Shown: positions 17,932 through 28,433, counted from the first letter of the stretch. The stretch is 64,000 nucleotides of DNA from Oleispira sp963851095 (GCA_963851095.1 CAWKOX010000009.1:248001-312000); one strand, 5' to 3'. The notes: a model not told the origin generated them from the sequence alone. A program made the numbers and translations.

Positions 17932-19257
17932 TTGTTCTTTGATCGTCCCGAAGCTGGCAACAACAAATCTGGCGATATCGCCATTCTCGTACACATTGAT
18001 TTTCCGGAAGGTGATAACCGCGAAGACCCAAACGAATTCAAAGAATTGGTTTTGTCCGCTGGTGGTACTCCCGTTGAATTCATAACAGGTTCGCGTAAAG
18101 CGCCTGATCCAAAAACCTTTGTCGGTAAAGGCAAGGTAGAAGAAATTAAAGCCATGGCGGAAGCCCATGAAGCAGATATTATTCTGTTTAATCATGCGTT
18201 AACGCCAAGCCAAGAACGAAATCTTGAAGAAGCTTTAGAATTTCGAGTGCTTGATCGTACCGGACTTATCCTTGATATTTTCGCCCTGCGCGCACGTACT
18301 CACGAAGGTAAGCTACAAGTTGAGCTAGCGCAATTGCAGCACCAGACGACACGCCTTATCCGAGGTTGGACGCACTTAGAGCGCCAACAGGGGGGGATAG
18401 GTTCTCGTGGTGCTGGTGAATCTCAGTTAGAAACTGATAGACGTTTGGTTGCTACTCGCGAAACCCTTATTCGCAACAGGCTTAAAAAAGTCCGCGCTCA
18501 GCGTGAGCAAGGTCGTCGCGCCCGTAAACGTTCAGATATTCCGACGATTGCTTTGGTGGGATATACCAACGCCGGTAAGTCGACATTATTCAATGCGTTA
18601 ACTAATGCGACCGTATTTGCGGCTGACCAATTATTTGCCACACTCGACCCAACCTTACGTCGTTTAAAAGTGATGGATGTGGGTGAGGTTGTATTAGCCG
18701 ATACCGTAGGGTTTATTCGCCATCTGCCGCATAAGTTAGTTGAAGCGTTTCGCGCCACGTTGCAAGAAACCACTGAAGCGAATTTGTTGCTGCATGTGAT
18801 TGATAGCGCAACGGATGAGCGTGATCACAATATTCAACAAGTCGACAATGTGTTGGCTGAAATTGAAGCTGATCAAGTTCCGCAGTTAAAGGTCTACAAC
18901 AAAATTGATTTATTAGAGCATGCAGAGCCCAGAATTGATCGTGATGAAAATGGTGTTCCCGTTGCTGTATGGTTATCGGCTCAGGCAAAAGTTGGGTTTG
19001 AGTTATTAACACAAGCCATTGCAGAGTTAGTTGCGGATGACTTGTTTCAAGACACCATTCAATTAACGCCAGCTGATTCTAGGCTTAGAGCATTGCTTTT
19101 TGAACAGGCAGCGGTTGCAGAAGAGACTTATGCAGACAATGGCGATAATTTATTGCGCCTACGTTTACAGCTGGATGATTTTAAAAAGTTATTAGCAAAA
19201 ACAGGAACAAGAGCTGATCGCTTTATTCCTGTGGAATTAGAAGACTGGGAAAAGTAG
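17932..19257 (+). CDS. hflX: Ribosome-associated GTPase HflX
   Basis: HflX is a GTPase that splits stalled or heat-damaged 70S ribosomes. The N-terminal HflX domain (VLSAGGTPVEFITGSRKAPD, then VGKGKVEEI, then HALTPSQERNLE) leads through the coiled linker (RGAGESQLETDRR) to the G domain: G1 GYTNAGKST, G3 DTVGFIRHLP, G4 NKID, G5 SAQAK. At 441 residues it fits the proteobacterial length. The start is TTG 17932 (MFFDRPEAG); Pseudomonas HflX begins with the same MFF pattern, and an AGG ribosome-binding site sits 10 bases upstream. Confidence 0.95.
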   Translation: MFFDRPEAGNNKSGDIAILVHIDFPEGDNREDPNEFKELVLSAGGTPVEFITGSRKAPDPKTFVGKGKVEEIKAMAEAHEADIILFNHALTPSQERNLEEALEFRVLDRTGLILDIFALRARTHEGKLQVELAQLQHQTTRLIRGWTHLERQQGGIGSRGAGESQLETDRRLVATRETLIRNRLKKVRAQREQGRRARKRSDIPTIALVGYTNAGKSTLFNALTNATVFAADQLFATLDPTLRRLKVMDVGEVVLADTVGFIRHLPHKLVEAFRATLQETTEANLLLHVIDSATDERDHNIQQVDNVLAEIEADQVPQLKVYNKIDLLEHAEPRIDRDENGVPVAVWLSAQAKVGFELLTQAIAELVADDLFQDTIQLTPADSRLRALLFEQAAVAEETYADNGDNLLRLRLQLDDFKKLLAKTGTRADRFIPVELEDWEK

Positions 19258-19391
19258 TTTAGATTCAGAATTTGAAAGAGCAAAGATAGGTAAAGGTGTT
19301 GATTGTGATAGGAATTTTATAGTCAATCTTCTATTATTTGCGCAACTTAATATTATTAATAATATGCAATCCAGAAATAATGGAGTGATTT

Positions 19392-20571
19392 ATGGCGTGG
19401 AATGAACCCGGTGGCGGCAAAGACCCGTGGGGTAATGGCGGTAACAACGGTGGTAACCGCGGCAATAATGGCGGCGGTAACAACCAAGGACCACCAGATC
19501 TTGATGAAGCGCTAAAGCAATTGCTAAGCAAGCTGAATGGCATGTTTGGCGGCAAGAGCGGTACTGGCGGTAGCGAAAATAAAGGCAATAACCAAGGTGC
19601 CGGTGGCATAATTGGTATTTTGCTAGTAGTTGGGTGTTTTGTTTCTAGGCTTTAACTCTGTTTATACCCTGGATGAAAAAGAGCGCGGCGTTATTTTGGT
19701 ATTAGGCAAATACGATCGTACTGAAGGCCCTGGTTTGCATTTTAAATGGCCAGTCGCTGAATCGCTAACACGCATCGAAACCACGACTGTTCGTAAAGAA
19801 AACATCGAAGAGCGTATGCTGACAGAAGATAACAACATTATTGAGATTGAACTGAACGTTCAATATCGTGTTGCTGATCCGGTTGCTTATGCATTACGTA
19901 TTGAAAACCCACGCTTAACGCTACAGCACGCTGCGCAAAGTGCGTTACGTCATGATGTAGGTTCTACAGCGATGGATCCTCTTTTAACGTCTGGTCGTGA
20001 AGCAACGGCTGCACAAGTTAAGCTGCGTTTGCAGAGCTACCTAGATCGTTATCAAACCGGTATTCAGTTGACCAACGTGAACGTTAAAGATGTACGCCCA
20101 CCGTCACAGGTTAAAGCAGCATTTGATGACGTACAGGCAGCTCGCCAAGATAAAGATCGCTTAATCAGTGAAGCTGAATCGTATGCTAACGGCATCGTGC
20201 CACAAGCACGTGGTCAAGCTCAGCGTCAGCTAGAAGAAGCGAATGCTTATAGAGAACAAGTTGTGGCAAAAGCGACGGGTGAAGCGGATCGTTTCTCAGC
20301 GTTGTATACCGAATATAAGAAAGCACCAGATGTGACGCGTGAGCGTTTATACATTGATGCGATCAGTGACGTATACGCCAATAGCAATAAGGTATTAGTG
20401 GATGTTGAAGGGGGCAATAACATGATGTATCTGCCTTTGGATCAAATCATGAAGAACATGCCGCAATCGAATACCTCTGGCTCCACGAATGTTGATGTTT
20501 CAGCAATCACAGACCAGGTATTGAATGAAATTCGATCTCGTCAAAATGATCGTCGTAAGGAGACCCGCTAA
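19392..20571 (+). CDS. hflK: FtsH modulator HflK (one frameshift)
   Basis: HflK and HflC form the large SPFH-family periplasmic cage around the FtsH protease. The N-terminus is Gly/Asn-rich (MAWNEPGGGKDPWGNGG), then a membrane segment (about 75-95), then the SPFH core (YTLDEKERGVILVLGKY, then GLHFKWP, then NVQYRVADP) and a coiled coil. The frame starting at ATG 19392 (RBS GGAG) runs out at 19655, while the core continues in the +1 frame to 20571. The break lies inside the membrane segment near 19632 (GTTGGG). One base removed gives about 392 residues. A sequencing insertion is likely. The stop overlaps the hflC start (TAATG). Confidence 0.92.
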
Positions 20572-21440
20572 TGACTGGTAAGGGCTTAGGACTATTAATC
20601 GTATTAGGTTTGGCCATCATAATTGGTAGCCAAAGTTTGTACATTGTTAAAGAAACTGAAACAGCGCTAACTTTGCAGTTTGGTCAGATTGTTAAAAGTG
20701 ACATTCCTGCGGGCTTGCATGTTAAAACGCCTTTCTTGCAGAAGGTTAAAAAATTCGATGCACGTATTCTAACCTTGGATGCACAGCCATCTCGTTTCTT
20801 AACCGAAGGTAAGAAATACGTAATCGTTGATGCATTTGTTAAATGGCGCATTAAAGACGTATTGAGCTACTACAAGGCGACCAATGGCGATCGTTTTGAA
20901 GCCAGCAATCGTTTAGCTGACCTTGCAAACAAAGGCATGCGTAATGAGTTTGGTGTGCGTAGCTTGCATGAAGTGGTCTCTGGTGAGCGCGATCAGTTGA
21001 TGAGCAAATTAACGGCTGATTTGAACAGTGAAACCCAAGAAAATTTTGGTGTTGAAATTTTAGATGTTCGAATCAAGGCGATTGATTTACCAGAAGAGCT
21101 AAGCAATGATGTTTATCGTCGTATGCGTGCCGAGCGTGACCGTGAAGCGAAAGAAATTCGTTCTCAAGGTAGCGAGCTAGCAGAAGGTATTCGTGCAGAA
21201 GCCGATCGTGATAAAACGGTTACTTTGGCGAACGCTTATCGCGAGTCTGAGCAAATTAAAGGTGAAGGCGATGCAACAGCCGCTAATATCTATGCTAAGG
21301 CATATAGACAAGACTCTGAGTTCTACGCATTTACGCGTAGCTTGAAGGCTTATACCGAAACGTTCCGTAGCCAAGATGTTTTACTATTGAAACCTGATAG
21401 TGACTTCTTCCGTTACATGAAGGACTCGAAATCCAAGTGA
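20571..21440 (+). CDS. hflC: FtsH modulator HflC
   Basis: The partner of HflK in the FtsH-HflKC complex. It has an uncleaved N-terminal membrane anchor (GLGLLIVLGLAIIIGSQSLY), an SPFH domain (VKETETALTLQFGQI, then PAGLHVKTPF, then VDAFVKWRI) and a C-terminal helical region rich in Glu and Arg (YRRMRAERDREAKEI). At 289 residues it is close to the usual 290-335. It is translationally coupled to hflK by a one-base stop/start overlap. A terminator follows about 110 bp downstream, so the hfq-hflX-hflK-hflC transcript likely ends before hisZ. Confidence 0.96.
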   Translation: MTGKGLGLLIVLGLAIIIGSQSLYIVKETETALTLQFGQIVKSDIPAGLHVKTPFLQKVKKFDARILTLDAQPSRFLTEGKKYVIVDAFVKWRIKDVLSYYKATNGDRFEASNRLADLANKGMRNEFGVRSLHEVVSGERDQLMSKLTADLNSETQENFGVEILDVRIKAIDLPEELSNDVYRRMRAERDREAKEIRSQGSELAEGIRAEADRDKTVTLANAYRESEQIKGEGDATAANIYAKAYRQDSEFYAFTRSLKAYTETFRSQDVLLLKPDSDFFRYMKDSKSK

Positions 21441-21550
21441 TCGTTCCATACTGAGCCTGTCATACAGGCCTGTATGCTTGAACATTAAGCGAAAGCGTAA
21501 AGTGTCGGGTAAATGACTTCAACAAGTTGTTTGCTTTTGATACAATCAGA

Positions 21551-21577
21551 AAAACCGGACACTGATCCGGTTTTTTT
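21551..21577 (+). terminator. Intrinsic terminator after hflC
   Basis: A 9-bp stem AAAACCGGA/TCCGGTTTT (21551-21559, 21566-21574) with a six-base loop and a T-run. It stands only 16 bp before the chosen hisZ start, so hisZ must either be read through or use a start site inside or after this element. An extended -10 like TGATACAAT sits at 21538-21546. Confidence 0.8.
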
Positions 21578-21592
21578 GTGTCTAGCTGTCTA

Positions 21593-22783
21593 ATGGATAA
21601 TTCTATGAGCACTGCCGATCGCTGGTTATTACCAGATGGCATTGAAGAAGTGTTGCCACCACAAGCGCGTGGTGTAGAGCAACTACGCCGTCATTTGTTG
21701 GACGATTTTGACCGTTGGGGATATGACTTTGTTATACCGCCAGCGCTTGAGTACCTTGATTCCCTGCTAACAGGCACAGCCAGTGACCTCGATTTGCAGA
21801 CGTTTAAGGTGACTGATCAGCTATCAGGCCGTTTAATGGGCTTGAGTGCCGATACGACGCCGCAAACTGCGCGTATTGATGCACATAGTTGGGCACAAAA
21901 AGGCGTAAGCCGTTTGTGCTACTGCCGTACTGTATTCCACGCCAAAGCCGCCAGCATTCTAGCAGGCCGTACACCGACGCAAATCGGTGCCGAGCTTTAT
22001 GGTGAGTCGGGTGCAGGCGCTGATATCGAAATTATCAGTCTAATGCTGAATACATTACAGCAAGCTGGGTTGCAGGATTTGCACCTAGATCTTGGTCATG
22101 TCGGTATTTTCAAAGCATTCGCCGAAAAAGCTCAACTGTCTAACGTGGCAGAAGAGAAGCTTTTTGCGCTATTAAAAGTAAAATGTGCAACTGATTTAGA
22201 TGCGTGGGCTGAAGAATATCTTTCTGATGCCGCGCTCACCCAAGCCTTTAAAGCCATTGTGCGCTTACAAGGTGGTATAGAAGTACTGGATCAAGTGGCT
22301 GAGCAACTAGCGTCAGTTGTTCCTGAAGTAACTGACATCATTAAGCACTTGAAGCAAGTCTGCCAAGCCATCGCAACCCGCTACAAAGTACCCATGTACT
22401 TTGATTTTACCGATCTTCGTGGTTACAACTACCACACAGGATTAGTGTTTGCGGCTTACGTTCCTGGCTATGGTGATGCCATTGCTCAAGGTGGCCGTTA
22501 TAACGAAACCGGTGCTGTATTCGGGCGTGCGCGCCCTGCAACGGGCTTCAGTGCAGACTTGAAGGTATTAGCTCAGTTAGGTCGCTTTGCGACGACTCAA
22601 GCCAGTATCGTTAAAGCGCCTGCGCCTTATGGCCAATCGCAAGAACAAGAATTATTAGACTTGATTGCCGAGCTTCGTGCTAACGGCAAACGAGTTGAAG
22701 TGCAGCTAAGCGGCGAACTGCCAACCAGCGGTGCACGAGTAGAGCTTAAAGACGGTCAGTGGAAACTGATCGAATCCAATTAA
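21593..22783 (+). CDS. hisZ: ATP phosphoribosyltransferase regulatory subunit HisZ
   Basis: HisZ is a catalytically inactive histidyl-tRNA-synthetase paralogue that activates the short form of HisG in histidine synthesis. The HisRS-like motifs are WLLPDGIEEVLPPQA (start of the core), PPALEYLDSLLTG, RLMGLSADTTPQTAR and, near the C-terminus, the remnant FDFTDLRGYNYHTGLVFAAYVPG. The position between hflC and purA matches Pseudomonas. Possible starts are GTG 21578, ATG 21593 and ATG 21605, and none has a strong ribosome-binding site. I use 21593 (396 residues). Confidence 0.92.
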   Translation: MDNSMSTADRWLLPDGIEEVLPPQARGVEQLRRHLLDDFDRWGYDFVIPPALEYLDSLLTGTASDLDLQTFKVTDQLSGRLMGLSADTTPQTARIDAHSWAQKGVSRLCYCRTVFHAKAASILAGRTPTQIGAELYGESGAGADIEIISLMLNTLQQAGLQDLHLDLGHVGIFKAFAEKAQLSNVAEEKLFALLKVKCATDLDAWAEEYLSDAALTQAFKAIVRLQGGIEVLDQVAEQLASVVPEVTDIIKHLKQVCQAIATRYKVPMYFDFTDLRGYNYHTGLVFAAYVPGYGDAIAQGGRYNETGAVFGRARPATGFSADLKVLAQLGRFATTQASIVKAPAPYGQSQEQELLDLIAELRANGKRVEVQLSGELPTSGARVELKDGQWKLIESN

Positions 22784-22797
22784 TCTAAATTAGTGAA

Positions 22798-24099
22798 ATG
22801 AATTCAATGGGCAAGAACGTTGTCGTTTTAGGCACCCAATGGGGTGACGAAGGTAAAGGTAAAATTGTTGATCTACTCACGGAAAAAGCAACAGCCGTTG
22901 TTCGTTTCCAAGGTGGTCACAATGCTGGACACACATTAGTAATCGACGGTGTTAAGACCGCATTGCACTTGATCCCATCGGGTATCTTGCGCGAAGGGGT
23001 TCAGTGCATCATTGGTAACGGTGTTGTGGTTGCTCCTGACGCTTTGTTGAAAGAAGCTCGCGCACTAGAAGAACGCGGAGTTCCAGTAATGGAACGTCTA
23101 CGTATTTCTCATGCATGTCCTTTGATCTTGCCTTACCACATCGCTTTAGACCAAGCGCGTGAAATCAAGCGTGGAAACGCTAAAATCGGAACGACTGGTC
23201 GTGGTATTGGTCCAGCGTACGAAGATAAAGTGGCTCGTCGCGGTTTGCGTATTGGTGATATGTATCAGCCAGAATTCGCTGACAAGTTAAAAGACGTAAT
23301 GGAATTCCATAACTTCTCTTTGGTTAACTATTACGGTGTTGAAGCGGTCAGCTACGAAGATACACTAGCATTGTGTAACGATTGGGCTGCGCAGATTAAA
23401 GACGTTGTTGTTGATGCGGTTGAACTGGTTCATAACATCCGCGAAGCGGGCGGCGACATCATGTTTGAAGGCGCTCAAGGCACCTTGCTTGATATCGACC
23501 ACGGTACTTACCCGTTTGTAACCTCTTCTAATACCACTGCCGGTGGTGTTGCTTGCGGTTCTGGCGTAGGTCCTTTGTACCTTGACCAGATCATGGGTAT
23601 TACTAAAGCTTATACAACGCGTGTAGGTTCAGGTCCTTTCCCAACAGAATTGTTCGACGAAGTAGGTGAGCACTTATCTACTGTAGGTCACGAAAAAGGC
23701 ACAACGACGGGTCGTTCACGCCGTTGTGGTTGGTTCGATGCTGCACTGGTTAAGCACGCGATTCGTGTTAACTCTGTTAATGCTATCTGCTTAACTAAGC
23801 TAGACGTTCTTGACGGCTTAGAGACTGTTCGCGTTTGCACGGGTTACCAAGATGCAGACGGCAACAAGATGGGCGTTCCTGCTAGCGCTGATCAGTTCGA
23901 TAAGATCACTCCTGTTTATGAAGATCTTCCAGGCTGGACTGAAAGCACTGTTGGTGCACAATCTTTGGATCAACTTCCAGAGAATGCAAAAGCGTATATC
24001 CGCTTTGTAGAAAAAGCGATTGGTGCTCCAATCGATATCATCTCTACTGGCCCAGACCGTGTTCAGACTATTGTATTGCGTCATAGCTTTGCGATCTAA
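22798..24099 (+). CDS. purA: Adenylosuccinate synthetase PurA
   Basis: PurA joins IMP and aspartate with GTP hydrolysis in the first committed step to AMP. The GTP-binding loop is GTQWGDEGKGKIVD, with the catalytic Asp in GDEGKGK. IMP-contact segments (GGHNAGHTLV, GIGPAYEDK, EGAQGTLLDIDHGTYPFVTSS) and the C-terminal NKID-like LTKLDVLDGL are all present. The length of 433 residues from ATG 22798 (or 430 from ATG 22807, MGKNVVVLG) is normal. It sits 14 bp after hisZ, so the two are co-transcribed. Confidence 0.98.
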   Translation: MNSMGKNVVVLGTQWGDEGKGKIVDLLTEKATAVVRFQGGHNAGHTLVIDGVKTALHLIPSGILREGVQCIIGNGVVVAPDALLKEARALEERGVPVMERLRISHACPLILPYHIALDQAREIKRGNAKIGTTGRGIGPAYEDKVARRGLRIGDMYQPEFADKLKDVMEFHNFSLVNYYGVEAVSYEDTLALCNDWAAQIKDVVVDAVELVHNIREAGGDIMFEGAQGTLLDIDHGTYPFVTSSNTTAGGVACGSGVGPLYLDQIMGITKAYTTRVGSGPFPTELFDEVGEHLSTVGHEKGTTTGRSRRCGWFDAALVKHAIRVNSVNAICLTKLDVLDGLETVRVCTGYQDADGNKMGVPASADQFDKITPVYEDLPGWTESTVGAQSLDQLPENAKAYIRFVEKAIGAPIDIISTGPDRVQTIVLRHSFAI

Positions 24100-24142
24100 G
24101 CTCTAAAATGTAAGCTCTAACTTTAGAAAAGTTAAAGAAATT

Positions 24143-24178
24143 AAAAGCCCAGTTCAAGTAATTGAACTGGGCTTTTTT
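24143..24178. terminator. Bidirectional terminator between purA and the acylase gene
   Basis: A perfect 15-bp stem (24143-24157 with 24162-24176) has A and T runs at its feet. It lies between two convergent genes and should stop transcription from both sides. Confidence 0.9.
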
Positions 24179-24232
24179 ATAGATGAACTTTAAAAAGTTG
24201 GTATTTAATTTTTATACGCGAGCTTCTAGATT

Positions 24233-26776
24233 TTATTTAGGGGACAGCATTAGCAGCTTAGAATAGTGTTTTCTAACATTTTCGCGCTTAAACGGAATCT
24301 TACGATTCTTTGCCTTCAGCCAAGTCTCTATCCCTTTGTCGTAATACGGGCTAGCAGGGTTGCCAGACTGGCCGCCTGCGTTGGTTAAATACATTGGCTC
24401 GTCTAACGAGAAATCGACCACTAGGCGCATTGCAGGGATGTTCCACACATCATAATCATTACCCACATCGTAACCGGCAACGTTTAACGTATTACGGCTG
24501 CCACCTGCAGGATAAGGGCCTCGATCTAAATACCCCGATAATACTGAAATTCCCCATTGCTCATAGAAAGGCAGCAGTGGTTTCATCTGTGTACCGGCAC
24601 TTTCCCAAGTATATTTTTGCAATTGGCCTAGTTGCCATTTTGAGCTATCTGCACCGAGTAATTGGTTACCGTAGGTTTGTGTGCTCGCTAATGCTTTGGC
24701 AATGATTAAGGGTTTGTCTTCTTTGAACTCGGTGGTGATATCATCCCAAAACGGGCTGTCTTCACGAGCTAAGAGATGATCTTGGTAAGCGGAATAACTG
24801 CGGCCATTCATGTTGATGAAAGATTTCCACAGTAGCTTATCTTCTGAATCAACTTTTGTTTTTTCTTCTGCTAGTTCATCATAAAAAATTCCACGAGTCA
24901 GCTGGTGATCAAACATCGCCATCACGGCTCCCGGCTGTGAATCAACCAACATGTCACCGTTAAATTCTAAAATGGTTTTAAGCGTTGCTTTGGCTTTTAT
25001 TTGATCGCCTTTAGAGAGGGAGTCAATGGCCGCCGTCAAAGGTTTTTCTAACTGCTTAAATACCCGCTGAATTTTCACGACCAGCACATCGTGCTGATCG
25101 GCTTGCATATCGATACTGGTTTGAGCGGTGTGCTGATCGGTTGCTGAAAGTAGTTGTTTAATACGCTCACCACGTTCAGGGAAATACCACGAGTTGGTTA
25201 AAGTGAAGTCATACTCAGAAGTATCAACGGTTCGGTCATTACCTGTGCTAATAAAACCTTGCGCAGGGTTTAGTACGTAAGGAAATTTTTCCACATCAAC
25301 ATAACCGTCCCAATCGTATTCACCGGTCCAACCAGGTGACGGTAAAAAGCCGGTGCCTTTTTTACGTTGCGGATAATTGCCCGTTACCTGCCAAGCGATA
25401 TTGTCTTTGTCACCATAAATCATGTTGAGATGTATGTAGCCAACATTCGATATAGCGGCTTTCGCTTCTTCCATGTTTTTCGCTTGCGCCAGATCTAAAA
25501 AACCTTCAATAGTTTTATCTGGCTGAGTAGCGGTCCAGCTTAATGCTAATCCGTATTGTTGCTTAGTTTTGACCATCATCATTGTATGAGCAGGATCATT
25601 TTGACTTACGGAGTTAATCAATGGGCCGTGATGGGTTTCGTGAACGGTAATCGTATCTGTGTCGCCACCACGAATGTTAAAGGTTTCGATACGCTCTTTA
25701 GTCGGCAACCATTCACCTTTAAATAAATAATGTTTTTTTCCATCGATATCTTTTAGCTGCTCTAAAAAGATGTCCTGTCCATCGGCCATCACCATGGTTT
25801 CACCCCACGCAATATGACCGTTATAGCCGGCAACGACTGAAGGTAAGCCTGCCAAGCCGATGCCAGTCGCATGATAACCGGGGGCATCAACACTCATCAT
25901 CATCCATACCGAAGGCTGCGACAACAGTAAGTGGGTATCATTAGCAATAATGCTGGCGTTATTTTTAGTTTTGCTTTTATGCACGCCCCAGTTGTTAGAT
26001 GCAGCAATGCCTAACGCAGATGTGGTATCCATGATTTTATTTTGAATATTGGCGACAGTAAGCAATTCGTTTTGAACGGCATTCAAGTCGATCCCCTCAA
26101 GTTTTTTAGCCTCTTGAAACGGTAGTGGTTCGTCCGGATAGCTTGGTACTAGCCATGCCGCTTTTTCATGGCCCAATGCTTTGGCTAAGTTGAGATAAGC
26201 AACTTCTTCGTGAGAGTTAAACGCGACGCCCAAGTTTAAAATTGAAAATAAATAAATTGAGTTTTCAGGCTTCCAAGGCTCAGGCTTATACTTGTTAAGA
26301 TCAAAATCGAATGGCAGCTTGCCTTGGTGGGTTTCTATATAAGCATTCACGCCACGGCTAAAACTTTCTAATAGCCTTTTTACTGACTCATCAGTCGTCG
26401 CGTATTTTTGCTGCACTATTTGATTAATGCCCAGCGTGCGCATGTATTTATCCATGTCTAACGCCACAGGCCCAGCCATCTCAGATAAACGACCTTGCGC
26501 CAATAACGACATAGAATACATTTGCGCTAAGCGATCGCTGGCCATGACATAACCCGTAGCGAAGGTTAGGTCTTCAGTATTATTGGCTTTAATGGCAGGA
26601 ATACCAAACTCATCGCGACGAACTTCGACCGGTGCTTTCAATCCTGAAAATGATAATTCTCCGACTTCCTGATCGACTGAATCTCGATAGAGATAATTCA
26701 ATACTGCGCTGCCATCAAAAAATAGCGCCATCATCGAGAAGGTAATGGCCGTAGCTAATAATATTTTTTTAATCAT
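24233..26776 (-). CDS. Penicillin-acylase-family (Ntn-hydrolase) amidase precursor
   Basis: An 847-residue precursor of the penicillin amidase family (S45). Members are exported, cut themselves into alpha and beta chains and hydrolyse amides such as penicillins or acyl-homoserine lactones. The N-terminus is a signal or anchor (MIKKILLATAITFSMMALFF). The alpha chain shows the usual PVEVRRDEFGIPAI and YVMASDRLAQMYSM. The beta chain should begin at Ser260 in AASNNWGVHKSK, the catalytic N-terminal serine, followed by ANDTHLLLSQPSVWM. The oxyanion region and NRTVDTSEYDFTLTNSWY follow. The substrate cannot be read from sequence; a quorum-signal or lipid-amide role is possible but unproven. Confidence 0.9.
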   Translation of the reverse strand: MIKKILLATAITFSMMALFFDGSAVLNYLYRDSVDQEVGELSFSGLKAPVEVRRDEFGIPAIKANNTEDLTFATGYVMASDRLAQMYSMSLLAQGRLSEMAGPVALDMDKYMRTLGINQIVQQKYATTDESVKRLLESFSRGVNAYIETHQGKLPFDFDLNKYKPEPWKPENSIYLFSILNLGVAFNSHEEVAYLNLAKALGHEKAAWLVPSYPDEPLPFQEAKKLEGIDLNAVQNELLTVANIQNKIMDTTSALGIAASNNWGVHKSKTKNNASIIANDTHLLLSQPSVWMMMSVDAPGYHATGIGLAGLPSVVAGYNGHIAWGETMVMADGQDIFLEQLKDIDGKKHYLFKGEWLPTKERIETFNIRGGDTDTITVHETHHGPLINSVSQNDPAHTMMMVKTKQQYGLALSWTATQPDKTIEGFLDLAQAKNMEEAKAAISNVGYIHLNMIYGDKDNIAWQVTGNYPQRKKGTGFLPSPGWTGEYDWDGYVDVEKFPYVLNPAQGFISTGNDRTVDTSEYDFTLTNSWYFPERGERIKQLLSATDQHTAQTSIDMQADQHDVLVVKIQRVFKQLEKPLTAAIDSLSKGDQIKAKATLKTILEFNGDMLVDSQPGAVMAMFDHQLTRGIFYDELAEEKTKVDSEDKLLWKSFINMNGRSYSAYQDHLLAREDSPFWDDITTEFKEDKPLIIAKALASTQTYGNQLLGADSSKWQLGQLQKYTWESAGTQMKPLLPFYEQWGISVLSGYLDRGPYPAGGSRNTLNVAGYDVGNDYDVWNIPAMRLVVDFSLDEPMYLTNAGGQSGNPASPYYDKGIETWLKAKNRKIPFKRENVRKHYSKLLMLSPK

Positions 26777-26960
26777 TTAAAGGATAACTCTTATAATTTT
26801 TTCGACAGTGTATGCAATCACTCATAGGCTAAAAAGGTGATCCTCTGCCAATAATTTATTATTAAAATTGTTTGTTTAATGGCTGATTTCGGCAAAAATT
26901 AGCGGGGGCGCCAATGAAAATAGAGGTATCAGATAGTGAGGGTTGATTAAAAAAAGACAT

Positions 26961-26990
26961 AAAAAAACCCGCACTAGGCGGGTTCTTTTT
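26961..26990 (-). terminator. Intrinsic terminator after the DUF1329 gene
   Basis: On the minus strand a stem AACCCGC/GCGGGTT with a short loop is followed by a seven-T run. It lies 47 bp past the DUF1329 stop and ends the three-gene lipase operon. Confidence 0.85.
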
Positions 26991-27037
26991 ACTTTTACAG
27001 AATTAATAGGTTAATGAATTAACCGTATTAAACTCTA

Positions 27038-28396
27038 TTAGCGACGACCTGCACGGCGAAGAGCCGCTGGAGTGTAATCACCTGAGCTACGCTCAAAACC
27101 AAACTCATAAGAACCTGTCTCTTCATTATCAAGACCAAGTACTAAATAACGACCCGAGTTTAAGTCATACAGCGCTTCAACAGCATACCAAGGCACTAAC
27201 GTATCATAGAACATGATGTTATGTGCTTCGGCTACACGCCATAGCTGGCCACGGCCATCGTAGTGATCGATAATCGTTGCTTGCCAGGTATCTTCATCAA
27301 GATAAAAAGTACGCTTACCATAAACGTGGCGCTTACCTTCTTTCAAGGTCGCTTCAACTTTCCATACACGGTGTAATTCATAACGTGTTAGGTCTTGATT
27401 GATGTGACCTGCTTTTACGATGTCATCATACTTAACATCAGCATCATTCAAACGGTAAGAGTTATATGGGATATAAAGCTCTTGCTTGCCTTTAAGTTCC
27501 CAGTCATAACGGTCAGGAGCACCGTTAAACATATCGAAGTTATCAGCAGTACGTAGACCGTCAGAAGCAGTACCTGGTCCGTCATAAGCAACCTGAGGAG
27601 CACGACGAACACGACGCTGACCTGCGTTATATACCCAAGCTTTACGAGGCTCTTTAATTTGGTCTAGTGTTTCATGAACCAAAAGAACGTTACCCGCTAG
27701 ACGTGCTGGAGAAACAACATCCTGCTTAAAGTAAAACAAAACGTTAGCATCTTTAGAGGCATCATAATCGGTAAGCTTGTTACGGAAAGTGAATTCGTCT
27801 TTAAAGCGAACGATTGAGTATTCGCCGTTTGCCTGTGGCGTTGCTTGACCCACAACACGGGAAACACTACCACCACGATAACGTACAATGTGATTCCAAA
27901 TCGCCTCAACACCCGTTGCTGGGATAGGGAAAGGAACACCTTCTACATAATCGCTTAGGCCGTTGCCATCTTTAATAAGACCTGTATCTGTCGCGTTTTT
28001 CTTAGTCGCGTCATAAATCTCTTTTGGATAAGCAGCAGAGCGCTGAGTCGGGTAAACCGGCATGCGATAAGTATCAGGATACTTTTCAAACATTGCCTTC
28101 TGACCGTCACTCAACTTGTCAGCGTATTCCTTATAATTTGCTGCAGTGATGGTGTACTTCACCTTATCTGCTGCAAAAGGATTAACGTGCTTGCTGCCGA
28201 CTGTATAACCCGCTGGCGGAGTGGTTACACCACCGGTCCAAGCTGTTACTTCACCGCTACCGGCTTTTTCTGCGCCCATCGGCGTTAATGTTGTGCCGAT
28301 TTTAGCGGCATCTGCTGAAGATACACCTGCGTTAGCAGCTGAAACCATCAAGGAAAGCGCAATTGCGCTTCCCATTCTTTTATACTGTTTTAGCAT
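27038..28396 (-). CDS. DUF1329-family exported protein
   Basis: A 452-residue exported protein with a clear signal peptide (MLKQYKRMGSAIALSLMVSAANA). The body shows the DUF1329 pattern: repeated Tyr-rich strands such as DAFR-like YELHRVWKVEATLKEGKRHVYGKRTFYLDEDTW split over adjacent segments, and GQLWRVAEAHN near the C-terminus. No catalytic motif is evident. The family is repeatedly found beside DUF1302 proteins. To my knowledge no biochemical role is established; a periplasmic or outer-membrane lipid-related role is inferred from company only. It is the last gene of the operon. Confidence 0.85.
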   Translation of the reverse strand: MLKQYKRMGSAIALSLMVSAANAGVSSADAAKIGTTLTPMGAEKAGSGEVTAWTGGVTTPPAGYTVGSKHVNPFAADKVKYTITAANYKEYADKLSDGQKAMFEKYPDTYRMPVYPTQRSAAYPKEIYDATKKNATDTGLIKDGNGLSDYVEGVPFPIPATGVEAIWNHIVRYRGGSVSRVVGQATPQANGEYSIVRFKDEFTFRNKLTDYDASKDANVLFYFKQDVVSPARLAGNVLLVHETLDQIKEPRKAWVYNAGQRRVRRAPQVAYDGPGTASDGLRTADNFDMFNGAPDRYDWELKGKQELYIPYNSYRLNDADVKYDDIVKAGHINQDLTRYELHRVWKVEATLKEGKRHVYGKRTFYLDEDTWQATIIDHYDGRGQLWRVAEAHNIMFYDTLVPWYAVEALYDLNSGRYLVLGLDNEETGSYEFGFERSSGDYTPAALRRAGRR

Positions 28397-28433
28397 TTAT
28401 ATGCCCTCAATTATTCTTTGCAACGAACTAAAT